DNA of 42,393 nucleotides from NCBI GenBank assembly GCA_021793375.1, contig JAJYSY010000007.1:1-42393 (forward strand). Reading direction: 5' to 3'. Source of the DNA: Bacteroidota bacterium. GTDB lineage: Bacteria; Bacteroidota; Bacteroidia; Flavobacteriales; Flavobacteriaceae. The position numbers and the translations under genes were made by a program. The notes beneath the pieces are model-generated. The model did not search any database and had not been told where the DNA came from. It saw only the letters and a list, made by a program, of their open reading frames with translations. Positions 16,025 through 24,223 of this stretch are shown here, in pieces (positions within the stretch are counted from its first letter, which is position 1; each line of letters begins with the position of its first letter).

Positions 16025-17590
16025 TTAATTCATAATATATTCATAGCTTGCTTGTAAACCTAATGGAATTCCTAAAGCCCAATATGCTAACAAGAAGATT
16101 GTCCAGAAAATGAAAAATGCAATAGAGTAAGGAATCATCGTAGAAACCAAAGTTCCGATTCCTGTTCCTTTTACATATTTCTGACAATACACAACCACTA
16201 ATGGAAAATACGGCATTAGAGGAGTAATAATATTAGAAACAGAATCTCCTACACGATAAGAAGCTTGAGTTAAATCTGGAGAAATTCCCAACTGCATCAA
16301 CATCGGAACCATAATTGGAGCAATTAAAGCCCATTTAGCAGAAGCAGATCCGATGAAAATATTTACAAAAGCAGTTAAAACTACAATTCCCATAATGGTT
16401 ATTTGCCCGGGTAAATTCATAGCTTCTAATCCTGAAGCACCTTTTAAAGCCAATAAAGCTCCTAAATTTGATTGTCCGAAAGCATCGATAAACAAAGCAC
16501 AGAAAAAAGCCATAACAATATAATAACTCATTCCGTTCATAGATTTTGTCATGCTTTCTATAATTTCTTTAGTGGATTGATAAGTTTTGGCAACCAAACC
16601 ATAAACTACTCCCGGAATTAAAAAGATGATAAAAATTAATGGAACAATAGATTGCATCAGCGGAGCAGAGAAGGAGGTGATTTCTCCTTCAGCATCTCGT
16701 AAAGCTGAATCTGCCGGAGCTGCCCAGAAAAACAATCCGATTAAACCTAAAAACATAGCACCGCAAGCCAAATAAAAAGCTTTTTTCTCTAAAGAAGTCA
16801 AAGCTCCCATATTTACTTCATTTTCATCTTCTACTTCAACTTTCACCTTTTTTAGTCTGGGTTCAACGATTTTATCGGTAACATACCATCCGATTAAAAC
16901 AATAAGTAACGAAGAAGCTGAAGTAAAATACCAGTTATTTAAAGGGTTTAACTGCATGTCCGGATCTACAATTTGTGCAGCAGATTGGGTAAATCCTTGA
17001 ATTAAAGGATCAATTCCGGAGGGCACAAAATTCGCACTAAATCCACCTGAAACTCCTGCAAAAGCAGCTGCAATTCCCGCAATAGGATGTCGTCCTGCAG
17101 CATAAAAAATAACACCTCCTAACGGAATAACCAACACATATCCTGCATCTGTAGCTGTGTGAGAAACAATGGCCACCAAAACCAACATTGGAGTCAATAG
17201 TTTTTTAGGAGTGATTTGCAGCATAGACTTTAATCCGGCATTAATAAATCCGGAATGTTCAGCCACACCAACCCCCAACATAGCGACTAAAACAATTCCC
17301 AACGGAGCAAATCCGGTGAAGGTGGTCACCATATTAGACAAGAAATCTGCTAATGCAGAACTGGTTAATAAGTTTGTAATTTCTATAGCCTCTCCTGTGG
17401 TAGGATCTATTTCTGAAAAACTTACTGTAGAAAATAAGGCAGATAAAACCCAAATTACCAACATTAAAATAAAAAATAAAATTGCCGGATCAGGTAATTT
17501 ATTTCCTGCACGCTCCACAAAATCAAGAAGCTTGTTTACAAATCCTTTTTTCTCAGGAGTTTGTTTTTTTAAATTTTTACTCTTTGCCAT
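16025..17590 (-). CDS. AbgT family transporter
   Basis: 521 residues with about a dozen hydrophobic segments, the length usual for AbgT/MtrF proteins. The signature GNKLPDPAILFFILML follows a basic cytoplasmic N-terminus. Further family blocks are NFVPSGIDPLIQGFTQSAA near residue 185, and near the C-terminus GSASAKWALIAPIMVPMLMQ and RVGDSVSNIITPLMPYFPLV. E. coli AbgT takes up p-aminobenzoyl-glutamate; other members (MtrF, YdaH) export antimetabolites such as sulphonamides. Which applies here is not clear, and no amidohydrolase abgA/B genes are adjacent. The gene stands alone, convergent with the sugar operon and sharing its terminator. Confidence 0.9.
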   Translation of the reverse strand: MAKSKNLKKQTPEKKGFVNKLLDFVERAGNKLPDPAILFFILMLVIWVLSALFSTVSFSEIDPTTGEAIEITNLLTSSALADFLSNMVTTFTGFAPLGIVLVAMLGVGVAEHSGFINAGLKSMLQITPKKLLTPMLVLVAIVSHTATDAGYVLVIPLGGVIFYAAGRHPIAGIAAAFAGVSGGFSANFVPSGIDPLIQGFTQSAAQIVDPDMQLNPLNNWYFTSASSLLIVLIGWYVTDKIVEPRLKKVKVEVEDENEVNMGALTSLEKKAFYLACGAMFLGLIGLFFWAAPADSALRDAEGEITSFSAPLMQSIVPLIFIIFLIPGVVYGLVAKTYQSTKEIIESMTKSMNGMSYYIVMAFFCALFIDAFGQSNLGALLALKGASGLEAMNLPGQITIMGIVVLTAFVNIFIGSASAKWALIAPIMVPMLMQLGISPDLTQASYRVGDSVSNIITPLMPYFPLVVVYCQKYVKGTGIGTLVSTMIPYSIAFFIFWTIFLLAYWALGIPLGLQASYEYIMN

Positions 17591-17698
17591 TTTTGTTCAA
17601 CTTAAAAACTAAAATAAATTTTAATTTTTCACTAAAAGTTGCTAAAATACAATTATTTGGCAAATACTTATCTTTCTGTTGAAGTTAGAATTTTTATT

Positions 17699-18022
17699 TT
17701 ATACTGCGCTGTCATCCTTCCTCAAATTTTCTTTGTCCGGTCCGCCTTGACTAAACAATTGATTTTCTTCATCTGTCATTCCTTTTTCTCCGGATTTTTT
17801 GGCAGTTTTACTTCCCGGAACATCTAAATCTTCTCCGGTGAAATCTACTTTCTTTTTTCTTTTTCTCAACATTTCATCATCTCCTCCATCTGTATGAATA
17901 TTATCATGCGTAAGACTTTCTAAATCTTCTTTAGTCACTTTAGGATTATAAGGAAGATTTTCTTCTTTCTTTTTAGGGAGTTCTGAGTTTTTATCTTTGG
18001 AATTATCTTTAGACTTTTTCAT
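17699..18022 (-). CDS. hydrophilic, probably disordered small protein
   Basis: 107 residues, over half charged or polar, with no hydrophobic core, cysteine or signal peptide, so probably disordered. The central part contains LPYNPKVTKEDLESL, GGDDEMLRKRKKKVDFTGEDLDVPG and DEENQLFSQGG; I recall this arrangement from many flavobacterial small hypothetical proteins, so it is likely a genuine conserved gene. The N-terminal third is Lys/Asp/Ser rich (KKSKDNSKDKNSE). No function is known to me. It lies alone, transcribed towards the AbgT gene, with 108 bases between them. Confidence 0.68.
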   Translation of the reverse strand: MKKSKDNSKDKNSELPKKKEENLPYNPKVTKEDLESLTHDNIHTDGGDDEMLRKRKKKVDFTGEDLDVPGSKTAKKSGEKGMTDEENQLFSQGGPDKENLRKDDSAV

Positions 18023-18204
18023 TTTTTCTTTTAAAGGTAAATAATAAAACTCATAAAGCTTTGATTATTAGTGTTATTTAAGAAAAAATCACTTTTAAAA
18101 ATAAGAATGATTTTTATAACCTAAGTTTTTTAAAATTATCGATATTCAAACACGAAGAATTATTATTTTTAAGCAAAAAATCAAATAAAAAAACTTGTTT
18201 AATA

Positions 18205-19680
18205 ATGAAAATAAAAAAAGTTTTATTGCTGAATTTACTTTTTGCTTTGCTGTTTTTTACAACAGCTGCAGCGCAACAAAAAGATCTTTCAAAAAATGCA
18301 ATGATAGAAGATTTTGAAATTTTTCAAGATATTTTTGAACAAGCAAACTCCGGTTTATATAAATACCATAGCAAAGCAAAAATAGATAGTGTTTTTTTTA
18401 AAAATAAAAAACAAATCACGGATTCTACTTCGCTTAGGGAATTTTATAATCTCGTTTATGAAGTGATGGATTTCACCGGGAGTAGTCATAATTATTTGGA
18501 TTATCCTTCTACGCTTAAAAAAGGATTTTATAATCAGGAATTGTCTTTTCCTTTTCCGGTGAAATATCTTTCTGGGAAATTATACACCAATATTGAATAT
18601 GCCGGAATTCCCTTAGGAAGTGAAATTATTGCTGTCAATGGAATTAAAGCAGAAGATTTTATTGAAGATATAGCAAAATACACCACCACAGATGGATTTA
18701 ACAAAACAGGAAAATATGCATTTTTAGAAACAGATTATTTTCCTTTTTATGTGTATTTAGCCTATGGCGAACAAGACTTTTATGAAGTGGAATATAAAAC
18801 TGAAAAAGAAACTGCAAAACGAAAACTTTCTCCTATAACTTATAAGAATTTTTATAAAATATTTTCAAAAAGATTTGTTCCCGATTATGAAAAAAGAAAA
18901 CCTGAAGTAGATTTTCATTATTTACAAGATATAAAAACAGGATTATTAGCTGTTCATACTTTTGATTTTGGTGGATCAGACTCAGAAGGACATAAAAAAT
19001 ATGCGGAATTTTTATCTACAGTTTTTAAAGATTTAAAAGAAAAAAACATTGAAAATTTAATTGTAGATATTCGAGATAACGGAGGCGGAAATGACCCTAA
19101 TGATATTTTGTTGTATTCTTATTTGACAGATAGAAATTTTCGTGAAAACACTGAAGCTTTTATTACCACAACAGAAGATATTCCGATGAAAGAATATTTT
19201 TCGATTCAGAATATAGATGCTTTAAATGAAATTAAAAAAGAGCTTAAGGAAACTTTTTCTGAGGCTAAAGAAAATAAATATTATTTAAACTCTAAATTTA
19301 ATCCAGAGTGGGAGCCCAATAAAAATGCTTTTCAAGGAAATATTTATTTGTTGATAGATCCTTTTGTGGCTTCTGCCGGATCTTTATTTGCCGGTATGGT
19401 GAAAAGCGATGAAAAAGCTGTAGTAATCGGACAAGAAACTTTAGGCGGATATTATGGTCATACCGGACATATTCCGGTGAGTTATGTTTTGCCAAATTCA
19501 GAATTAATAGTAGGTTTTTCCATAGTAGATTTAAAACAAGATGTAAAAAAACTTCCTGATCAGCAAATAGGCGAAGGCGTAAAACCTCATCATCCTATTG
19601 AAATAAAAATTAAGGATTATTTAAAAAGTAAAGATGTTGTTTTGGAATTTGCTAAAGAGTTGATTAACAATGAAAAATAA
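18205..19680 (+). CDS. S41 family (C-terminal-processing-type) peptidase, exported
   Basis: 491 residues with a signal peptide (hydrophobic core 6-20, likely cleavage after TAAA near residue 23), so periplasmic or outer-membrane facing. A PDZ-like region lies around residues 110-160 (IPLGSEIIAVNGIKAEDFI). The S41 catalytic domain shows LIVDIRDNGGGNDPNDI near residue 287, then the serine block DPFVASAGSLFAGMVKS (about 386-402) and GQETLGGYYGHTG. The Lys in the downstream strand expected for the Ser-Lys dyad cannot be fixed by eye. The family hydrolyses peptides or processes exported proteins. It is monocistronic, followed 92 bases later by the peroxidase gene. Confidence 0.85.
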   Translation: MKIKKVLLLNLLFALLFFTTAAAQQKDLSKNAMIEDFEIFQDIFEQANSGLYKYHSKAKIDSVFFKNKKQITDSTSLREFYNLVYEVMDFTGSSHNYLDYPSTLKKGFYNQELSFPFPVKYLSGKLYTNIEYAGIPLGSEIIAVNGIKAEDFIEDIAKYTTTDGFNKTGKYAFLETDYFPFYVYLAYGEQDFYEVEYKTEKETAKRKLSPITYKNFYKIFSKRFVPDYEKRKPEVDFHYLQDIKTGLLAVHTFDFGGSDSEGHKKYAEFLSTVFKDLKEKNIENLIVDIRDNGGGNDPNDILLYSYLTDRNFRENTEAFITTTEDIPMKEYFSIQNIDALNEIKKELKETFSEAKENKYYLNSKFNPEWEPNKNAFQGNIYLLIDPFVASAGSLFAGMVKSDEKAVVIGQETLGGYYGHTGHIPVSYVLPNSELIVGFSIVDLKQDVKKLPDQQIGEGVKPHHPIEIKIKDYLKSKDVVLEFAKELINNEK

Positions 19681-19730
19681 AAAAACACTTTTCTTAAAAT
19701 AAGCTGATATATATCATTTTATAAGAGAGT

Positions 19731-19738
19731 TATTTTTG
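19731..19738 (+). promoter_or_regulatory. possible -7 box for the di-haem peroxidase gene
   Basis: TATTTTTG matches TAnnTTTG exactly, 34 bases before the ATG at 19773. No TTTG-like -33 box is found at the usual 19-base spacing, so the promoter is weak or activator-dependent, or the match is chance in AT-rich DNA. Confidence 0.3.
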
Positions 19739-19772
19739 TTAAATTTGTTTACTAACACAACAAACTGTAAAA

Positions 19773-20807
19773 ATGAAAAAGCAACTTTTAATTTTAGGAT
19801 TATGTGGTTTGCTCTTTGGTTGTAAAAATGAATCAAAAGAAAAAGTCACTAAAAAAGATGATGGAGAATATGAATTATTAGAAAAAGCACAGTCTCTTTT
19901 TCAGCCTATTTCTGCTATGGATATGAAAGAACCGGATTCAGAAAAAGTAGAATTGGGGAAACATTTATTTTTTGACACCCGACTTTCAGGAGAAGGAAAT
20001 ATCAGCTGTAATTCTTGTCATAATTTAAATACTTATGGAGTGGATAACGAACGTTTCTCTCCGGGAGATGCTCCAGGAACAGTTGGAAACAGAAATTCAC
20101 CAACTGTATTTCACGCTGCTTTGCATCATATGCAATTTTGGGATGGAAGAGCAGAAGATGTGGAAGAACAAGCAGGAGGTCCAATTTTAAATCCGGTGGA
20201 ACACAACATAAAAGATGAACAGCAATTGGTAAACAGATTGAAAGAAGTTGAGTTATATCAAGAATTATTTGCAAAAGCTTATGAAGAGGAAGACCCGATT
20301 ACTTTTGAAAACATCACTAATGCAATTGGAGCTTTTGAAAGAATTTTAATTCCCGAAGGTAGATTTGATAAATACTTGGAGGGAGATACAGAGGCTTTAA
20401 GCGAAAAAGAGAAAAAAGGATTGGATAATTTTATAGAATCAGGATGTATTACTTGTCATAGTGGAGTGGCTTTAGGCGGACAAATGTTGCAGAAATTTGG
20501 TTTATATCATGATTATTGGGTACACACAGAATCTGAAGATGTTGATTTAGGATTGTATGATATTAGTGATAAAGAATCTGATAAATACTTTTTTAAAGTT
20601 CCCGGATTGAGAAATATTGTTCATACCGCTCCTTATTTTCATGATGGCTCTGTAGATGATTTGGCAGAAGCTGTTAGAATTATGGGAAAACTTCAACGAG
20701 ATGTAGATTTATCTGAAGAAGAAGTAGATAATATTACTGCATTTTTTGAAAGTTTAACTGCTGATATTCCGGATGAAGTAAAGAAATCTCCTTTTGAAGA
20801 AGAATAA
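19773..20807 (+). CDS. di-haem cytochrome-c peroxidase (CcpA/MauG superfamily) lipoprotein
   Basis: 344 residues. The lipoprotein signal LLFGC puts the lipidated Cys at residue 17. Two c-type haem-binding CXXCH motifs are present: C79-C82-H83 (CNSCH) and C225-C228-H229 (CITCH). Family landmarks include NRNSPTVFHAALHHMQFWDGR with the conserved Trp between the haems, GGPILNPVEH, and PGLRNIVHTAPYFHDGSV. Bacterial cytochrome-c peroxidases reduce hydrogen peroxide in the periplasm using electrons from cytochrome c; MauG-like relatives oxidise other substrates. Haem attachment needs a cytochrome-c maturation system encoded elsewhere. It is monocistronic and ends at a strong bidirectional terminator. 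Confidence 0.9.
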   Translation: MKKQLLILGLCGLLFGCKNESKEKVTKKDDGEYELLEKAQSLFQPISAMDMKEPDSEKVELGKHLFFDTRLSGEGNISCNSCHNLNTYGVDNERFSPGDAPGTVGNRNSPTVFHAALHHMQFWDGRAEDVEEQAGGPILNPVEHNIKDEQQLVNRLKEVELYQELFAKAYEEEDPITFENITNAIGAFERILIPEGRFDKYLEGDTEALSEKEKKGLDNFIESGCITCHSGVALGGQMLQKFGLYHDYWVHTESEDVDLGLYDISDKESDKYFFKVPGLRNIVHTAPYFHDGSVDDLAEAVRIMGKLQRDVDLSEEEVDNITAFFESLTADIPDEVKKSPFEEE

Positions 20808-20837
20808 ATTGAAAAGCTAAATTTTTCAGTTAAAGAG

Positions 20838-20880
20838 CAAAAAGTCTATTCTTAAATTTAAGGATAGACTTTTGTTTTTT
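20838..20880. terminator. bidirectional Rho-independent terminator
   Basis: A long hairpin has left arm AAAAGTCTAT (20840-20849) and right arm ATAGACTTTT (20864-20873), with a nearly self-complementary interior CTTAAATTTAAG, then a run of T to 20880. It separates the convergent peroxidase (+) and acyl-CoA dehydrogenase (-) genes. Confidence 0.75.
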
Positions 20881-20897
20881 AAGGATTAAAATGTTTT

Positions 20898-22388
20898 TTA
20901 AGCAAACTCTCTCCAATCAGATTTTTCTGTGTAATCCATAATGGGTTGAGCATCGTTAAAGAGATTTAAATTGGATAACAGTTTTTTGATATCCATTTCC
21001 ATGTGTTTTAAACAATTTTCATATAAATCTTCTCTAAATCCTTTGTTTACTAAATTGTGGACATATTGAAGACTTACCAAGCGTGCAATTACTTTACCTA
21101 AAGTAATTTGTTGACGCTGAATCATGTTTTGTGGCAATTGAAATTGAAGATGTTTTTTAAATCTGTTTACCACCAAATTACTGAATTTAGCAGTGTTTAA
21201 AAAATCATAAAGATTAGTTTCTTTCATTTTTTTCATTTGCTTGCCAATTCCTTCAGAAATTTGAGTATAAAGCATTTCATTTGCACCTTCAAAAATTCTA
21301 AAAGGACGACTATCCATAATTCCTCTTCCGGCAATATTTTCTAATTGATATCCGCTGGCTCCTGATAATTGTGCACAAATATTTGCAGCTTCACTCATCA
21401 AATCTGTTACCAAAACTTTTATGCTGTTGGCTTCCAATCCCTCTCCTGAAAGTTCGTTATCAATTCCACTTATGTTTGCACTTCTTGCACACATTCCTGA
21501 ACATAAAGTATAAGAAGATTGAATACGAGAAAGTTGAAATTTCACAGAATCTAATTCGGCCAATAATTTACCGGCAACTTTTCTGGTGGTGCAACGATCA
21601 ATAGCTTCATCCAACATTCTTTTGATGAATCCCATTCCCATTCCCGGGAATTGCATTCTACTTCTGTGCAATACATCCAACATCATTTTTATTCCGGTAC
21701 TTTTGTTTTCTAACTTATGTGTTTTAGGAACTGAAATATCAATATTATTCAATCCGTAAGGAATCATAAAAAGTCCGGGATTATTAAAGTATTGATCAAC
21801 TTTAATAGTTTGTTGAGATTCTGCATCTTCTGTTACAAAAAAGGAAACATCGCGAGATAATTTTCCTGAATTTAATTTTTTTCGAGCTACCACCAACCAG
21901 AAATCAGCCATTCCTGTCAATCCTTGCCAGTGTTTTTTTCCTTTAATTCTGTAGCCGTTATTTTCTTCTTTATAAGAAGTTATCATATTTAAAGCATCAC
22001 TCCCAAAGTCAGGTTCGGTGATCATTAAACCACCCATAGCTTTTTCGTTTAAGAATTTATCGAAAATTTTTTGTTTTACATTTTCTTGACCATATTTAGC
22101 TAAAGGCTCTAAAAATAAACCTAAGTTTATCCCTAAAGTTAAGGATAGGGGTAAAGATTCATAAGCAGAAGCCGATAAAATACTCAAGCATTCGTGTGCA
22201 TAAGAACCTCTTCCTCCATATTTTTTTGGAATTGCCACAGAAAGTGGATTAAGATCTAAAATATCAGACCATATTTTTTTAGGAAGTCCTCTTTGAAGTG
22301 AAAGCTCATTGATATTTGTTTCTACATGAAACAGATTATATAATCGATCAGAAAAGTTTTTAAGAAATGAATCAAAATCTGAATTCAT
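20898..22388 (-). CDS. acyl-CoA dehydrogenase family flavoprotein
   Basis: 496 residues, longer than the usual 380-390 of the family. The N-terminal helical domain is followed by the FAD/substrate signature TEPDFGSDA (124-132) and KGKKHWQGLTGMADFWLVVA. The C-terminal helical domain contains GASGYQLENIAGRGIMDSRP and FEGANEML, whose Glu (near residue 370) sits where the catalytic base of the family lies. The extra roughly 110 C-terminal residues resemble the extension of very-long-chain-type relatives. Expected role is alpha,beta-dehydrogenation of an acyl-CoA with electrons passed to ETF. It lies alone between a terminator and the cold-shock gene. Substrate length is unknown. Confidence 0.85.
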   Translation of the reverse strand: MNSDFDSFLKNFSDRLYNLFHVETNINELSLQRGLPKKIWSDILDLNPLSVAIPKKYGGRGSYAHECLSILSASAYESLPLSLTLGINLGLFLEPLAKYGQENVKQKIFDKFLNEKAMGGLMITEPDFGSDALNMITSYKEENNGYRIKGKKHWQGLTGMADFWLVVARKKLNSGKLSRDVSFFVTEDAESQQTIKVDQYFNNPGLFMIPYGLNNIDISVPKTHKLENKSTGIKMMLDVLHRSRMQFPGMGMGFIKRMLDEAIDRCTTRKVAGKLLAELDSVKFQLSRIQSSYTLCSGMCARSANISGIDNELSGEGLEANSIKVLVTDLMSEAANICAQLSGASGYQLENIAGRGIMDSRPFRIFEGANEMLYTQISEGIGKQMKKMKETNLYDFLNTAKFSNLVVNRFKKHLQFQLPQNMIQRQQITLGKVIARLVSLQYVHNLVNKGFREDLYENCLKHMEMDIKKLLSNLNLFNDAQPIMDYTEKSDWREFA

Positions 22389-22426
22389 CGATAATGGGGT
22401 TTTGAATAAAATCTCTAAATATAATT

Positions 22427-22464
22427 AAAACGTAAAGCTTACAAAGAAGCTTTACGTTTTTTTT
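22427..22464 (-). terminator. terminator of the cold-shock gene
   Basis: A perfect 14-base inverted repeat, AAAACGTAAAGCTT (22427-22440) and AAGCTTTACGTTTT (22447-22460), with loop ACAAAG. It lies just downstream of the minus-strand cold-shock gene and upstream of the acyl-CoA dehydrogenase start, so it insulates the two. Confidence 0.75.
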
Positions 22465-22486
22465 GAATTACTTTAAGATTTTTTTA

Positions 22487-22681
22487 TTAATCTTCAATTC
22501 TTACGTTCACAGCGTTAGGACCTTTTCTTCCTTCTTCCACTTCATACACAACTCTGTCATTTTCTCTGATTTCGTCTTGTAATCCGCTTACGTGTACGAA
22601 TACATCTTTTGATTCATCGTCTGGAGTTATAAATCCAAAACCTTTTGTTTCGTTAAAGAATTTTACTGTTCCTCTTTCCAT
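22487..22681 (-). CDS. cold-shock domain protein (CspA family)
   Basis: 64 residues, a complete single cold-shock domain of the size normal for CspA. The two RNA-binding motifs are present: RNP1 KGFGFI (13-18) and RNP2 DVFVHVS (26-32). The N-terminal KWF-type motif is here [10 protein letters not shown]. It should bind single-stranded RNA or DNA and melt mRNA secondary structure in the cytoplasm. It is transcribed alone and ends at a perfect hairpin terminator. The large gene-free region upstream of it could include a long 5' leader, as is known for several csp mRNAs, but the sequence does not prove that. Confidence 0.93.
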   Translation of the reverse strand: MERGTVKFFNETKGFGFITPDDESKDVFVHVSGLQDEIRENDRVVYEVEEGRKGPNAVNVRIED

Positions 22682-23387
22682 TTTTAATTAATTATTAGGT
22701 GTTAAAAAAATTATTGTTTATGATTTTAAAAGTAAGCCCTCCAAAGTGGATTATTTATTTCGAAAAATAGATTTTCTTGCTCTGGTTTATAGTAAATGGG
22801 AAATGTGCAAATAAAGTTTTCACTGAAAAAATATTCAGTTTTTTTAAAACATTATTTCCTATTGATATAAAAGGAGTGTTATTTTGAATTTCTGTTGTCG
22901 AAGTATAATAATTAACCTCAGATAGGTTTAACTTTTTAAAGTTCATTAATTGTATTAGTTAATCGATGAAAACACCGATTTAGAATCACTTTTTTGTTAT
23001 TTTAAAGCATATAAATGAGCGATGATTCCGGTATTTAACTCTTTTCTGCTTGTTTGTACTCTTTAAACATTCTTATGTAAAATCACTTGAAATTTAAGAG
23101 TGAAAGTCCTACAATTTTTTAGGGTTGTAGGGTATTAATTATTCATAAAAATTGTTTTAAAAGTAATAAGGCAACTGATAAGCGATAACTGAAAAATAAA
23201 GAATTGTGTGTTCTATACTATGGCAGAAAAGCAATAAGGCAGAAGCCTAAATAAATATTTGAAAGGACAAAGATATATAATTAAATTGAAACATCACTCT
23301 TTTTTGTGATTTATCGTAAAATATATATTTAAAAGTTCACTTGCTTCTATAATTTAAGAGAGCAAGCGAACTTATTTCTTTTTAAAA
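22682..23387. other. 706-base region without a convincing gene
   Basis: No ORF here reads convincingly as protein. Visible structures include ACTGAA/TTCAGT (22822-22839) followed by T residues on the plus strand; a 7-base stem CCTACAA/TTGTAGG (23108-23131); an ATCAC/GTGAT stem near 23292-23309; and a direct repeat AAAAGyAATAAGGCA at 23159-23173 and 23227-23241. The left end holds the cold-shock promoter and leader, the right end the terminator of the next gene. A 63-codon minus-strand frame (22755-22946) matches nothing known to me. Confidence 0.6.
23333..23373 (-). terminator. terminator after the small membrane protein gene
   Basis: Arms AAGTTCACTTGCT (23333-23345) and AGCAAGCGAACTT (23361-23373) pair over 13 bases. 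The single A/C mismatch on the plus strand becomes a G-U wobble on the minus strand, and T residues follow on that strand. The hairpin is therefore best formed in the transcript of the minus-strand gene ending at 23388. Confidence 0.65.
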
Positions 23388-23588
23388 TTAATTATTTTCT
23401 TTTTTTCGAGATAAAAATATATTGACAAAGCCCATTATTAATCCAAAAACTAAGGAGGTAAATATTAATTTTGACCAACCATCTTCAGGAACGCCTTTTT
23501 CAAAAATCATTTTTATAATGATAAATGCTGCAGCATAACCAAATAAGCTTCTGATGAATATATTTTTTTGTTTTTCTGTGATTTTCAC
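23388..23588 (-). CDS. small two-helix membrane protein, unknown function
   Basis: 66 residues with two hydrophobic segments, about residues 12-27 (LFGYAAAFIIIKMIF) and 39-58 (KLIFTSLVFGLIMGFVNIFL), joined by a short polar loop (EKGVPEDGW). The charged tail is SRKKENN, so both ends probably face the cytoplasm. No family recognised. It starts 29 bases after the miaE stop on the same strand and ends at its own hairpin terminator, which argues for a real last gene of the dnaX-miaE group. Confidence 0.65.
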   Translation of the reverse strand: MKITEKQKNIFIRSLFGYAAAFIIIKMIFEKGVPEDGWSKLIFTSLVFGLIMGFVNIFLSRKKENN

Positions 23589-23617
23589 TTTTAAGCTGTT
23601 TTTAGATTTAAAGAAAA

Positions 23618-24205
23618 TTAACCGTGAACGGCTTTTCCATCGCTGAATTTTTTCATGATTTCAGCTTCATAAACCAAAAGTTCTTCCCATTTTTTATCTA
23701 CTTCTTCACGATTTCCATATTGTCTGGCAAAGTTTATAAACAAAACATAATGTCCGGCTTCGCTTTCCATCAGTTTTCTATAAAAAACTTTAAGTTCTTC
23801 ATCTTCTAATTTTTCAGAAAACAATTTAAAACGTTCACAACTTCTGGCTTCAATTAAAGCAGCATATAATAAACGATGAATTAATTGGGTGTTTCTGCTT
23901 CCTCCTTTTGGGAAAAATTTCAAAAGTTGATTTACATATTCATCTTTTCTATGAAATCCTAAAGTATATCCTCTTTCAATCATCAAATCATGAACGAGTT
24001 TAAAATGACTCATTTCTTCCATAGCCAATAAAGTCATCTCCTTGGTTAAATCTGTATATTCAGGATAATTTATAATTAAAGAAATTGCCGTAGAGGCAGC
24101 TTTTTGTTCACACCAAGCGTGATCTGCTAATATTTCTTCTAAATTTTTTGAAGCTACATCTGCCCACCTTGGATCTGTGGGAAGTTTTAAACCTAACATT
24201 GACAT
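23618..24205 (-). CDS. miaE: tRNA-(ms2io6A)-hydroxylase MiaE-like di-iron protein
   Basis: 195 residues with the ferritin-like four-helix di-iron pattern: Glu near residue 25 (LEEILADHAWCEQKA), EEMSHFKLVHDLM around 67, EARSCERF around 118, and ESEAGHYVLF around 146. Together these give the Glu/His ligand set of MiaE. In Salmonella MiaE hydroxylates the isopentenyl group of ms2i6A37 in tRNA using O2. The chemistry follows from family knowledge; I did not see the miaA/miaB partners in this window. It is 18 bases downstream of dnaX and probably co-transcribed with it. Confidence 0.88.
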   Translation of the reverse strand: MSMLGLKLPTDPRWADVASKNLEEILADHAWCEQKAASTAISLIINYPEYTDLTKEMTLLAMEEMSHFKLVHDLMIERGYTLGFHRKDEYVNQLLKFFPKGGSRNTQLIHRLLYAALIEARSCERFKLFSEKLEDEELKVFYRKLMESEAGHYVLFINFARQYGNREEVDKKWEELLVYEAEIMKKFSDGKAVHG

Positions 24206-24223
24206 ATTTTATTGTTTTAAATT

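Noticed and set aside
17169..17612. 147-codon plus-strand frame opposite the AbgT gene
   Set aside because: It is antisense to the first quarter of a well-supported transporter and its translation looks like a mirror of that gene.
22822..22845. Plus-strand hairpin with T run resembling a terminator
   Set aside because: No upstream plus-strand gene exists for it to terminate; noted as a possible small-RNA end only.
22755..22946. 63-codon minus-strand frame in the gene-free region
   Set aside because: No recognisable domain, no promoter or start signal beyond A-rich sequence, and such frames are expected by chance in AT-rich DNA; kept only as a remark in the gap description.
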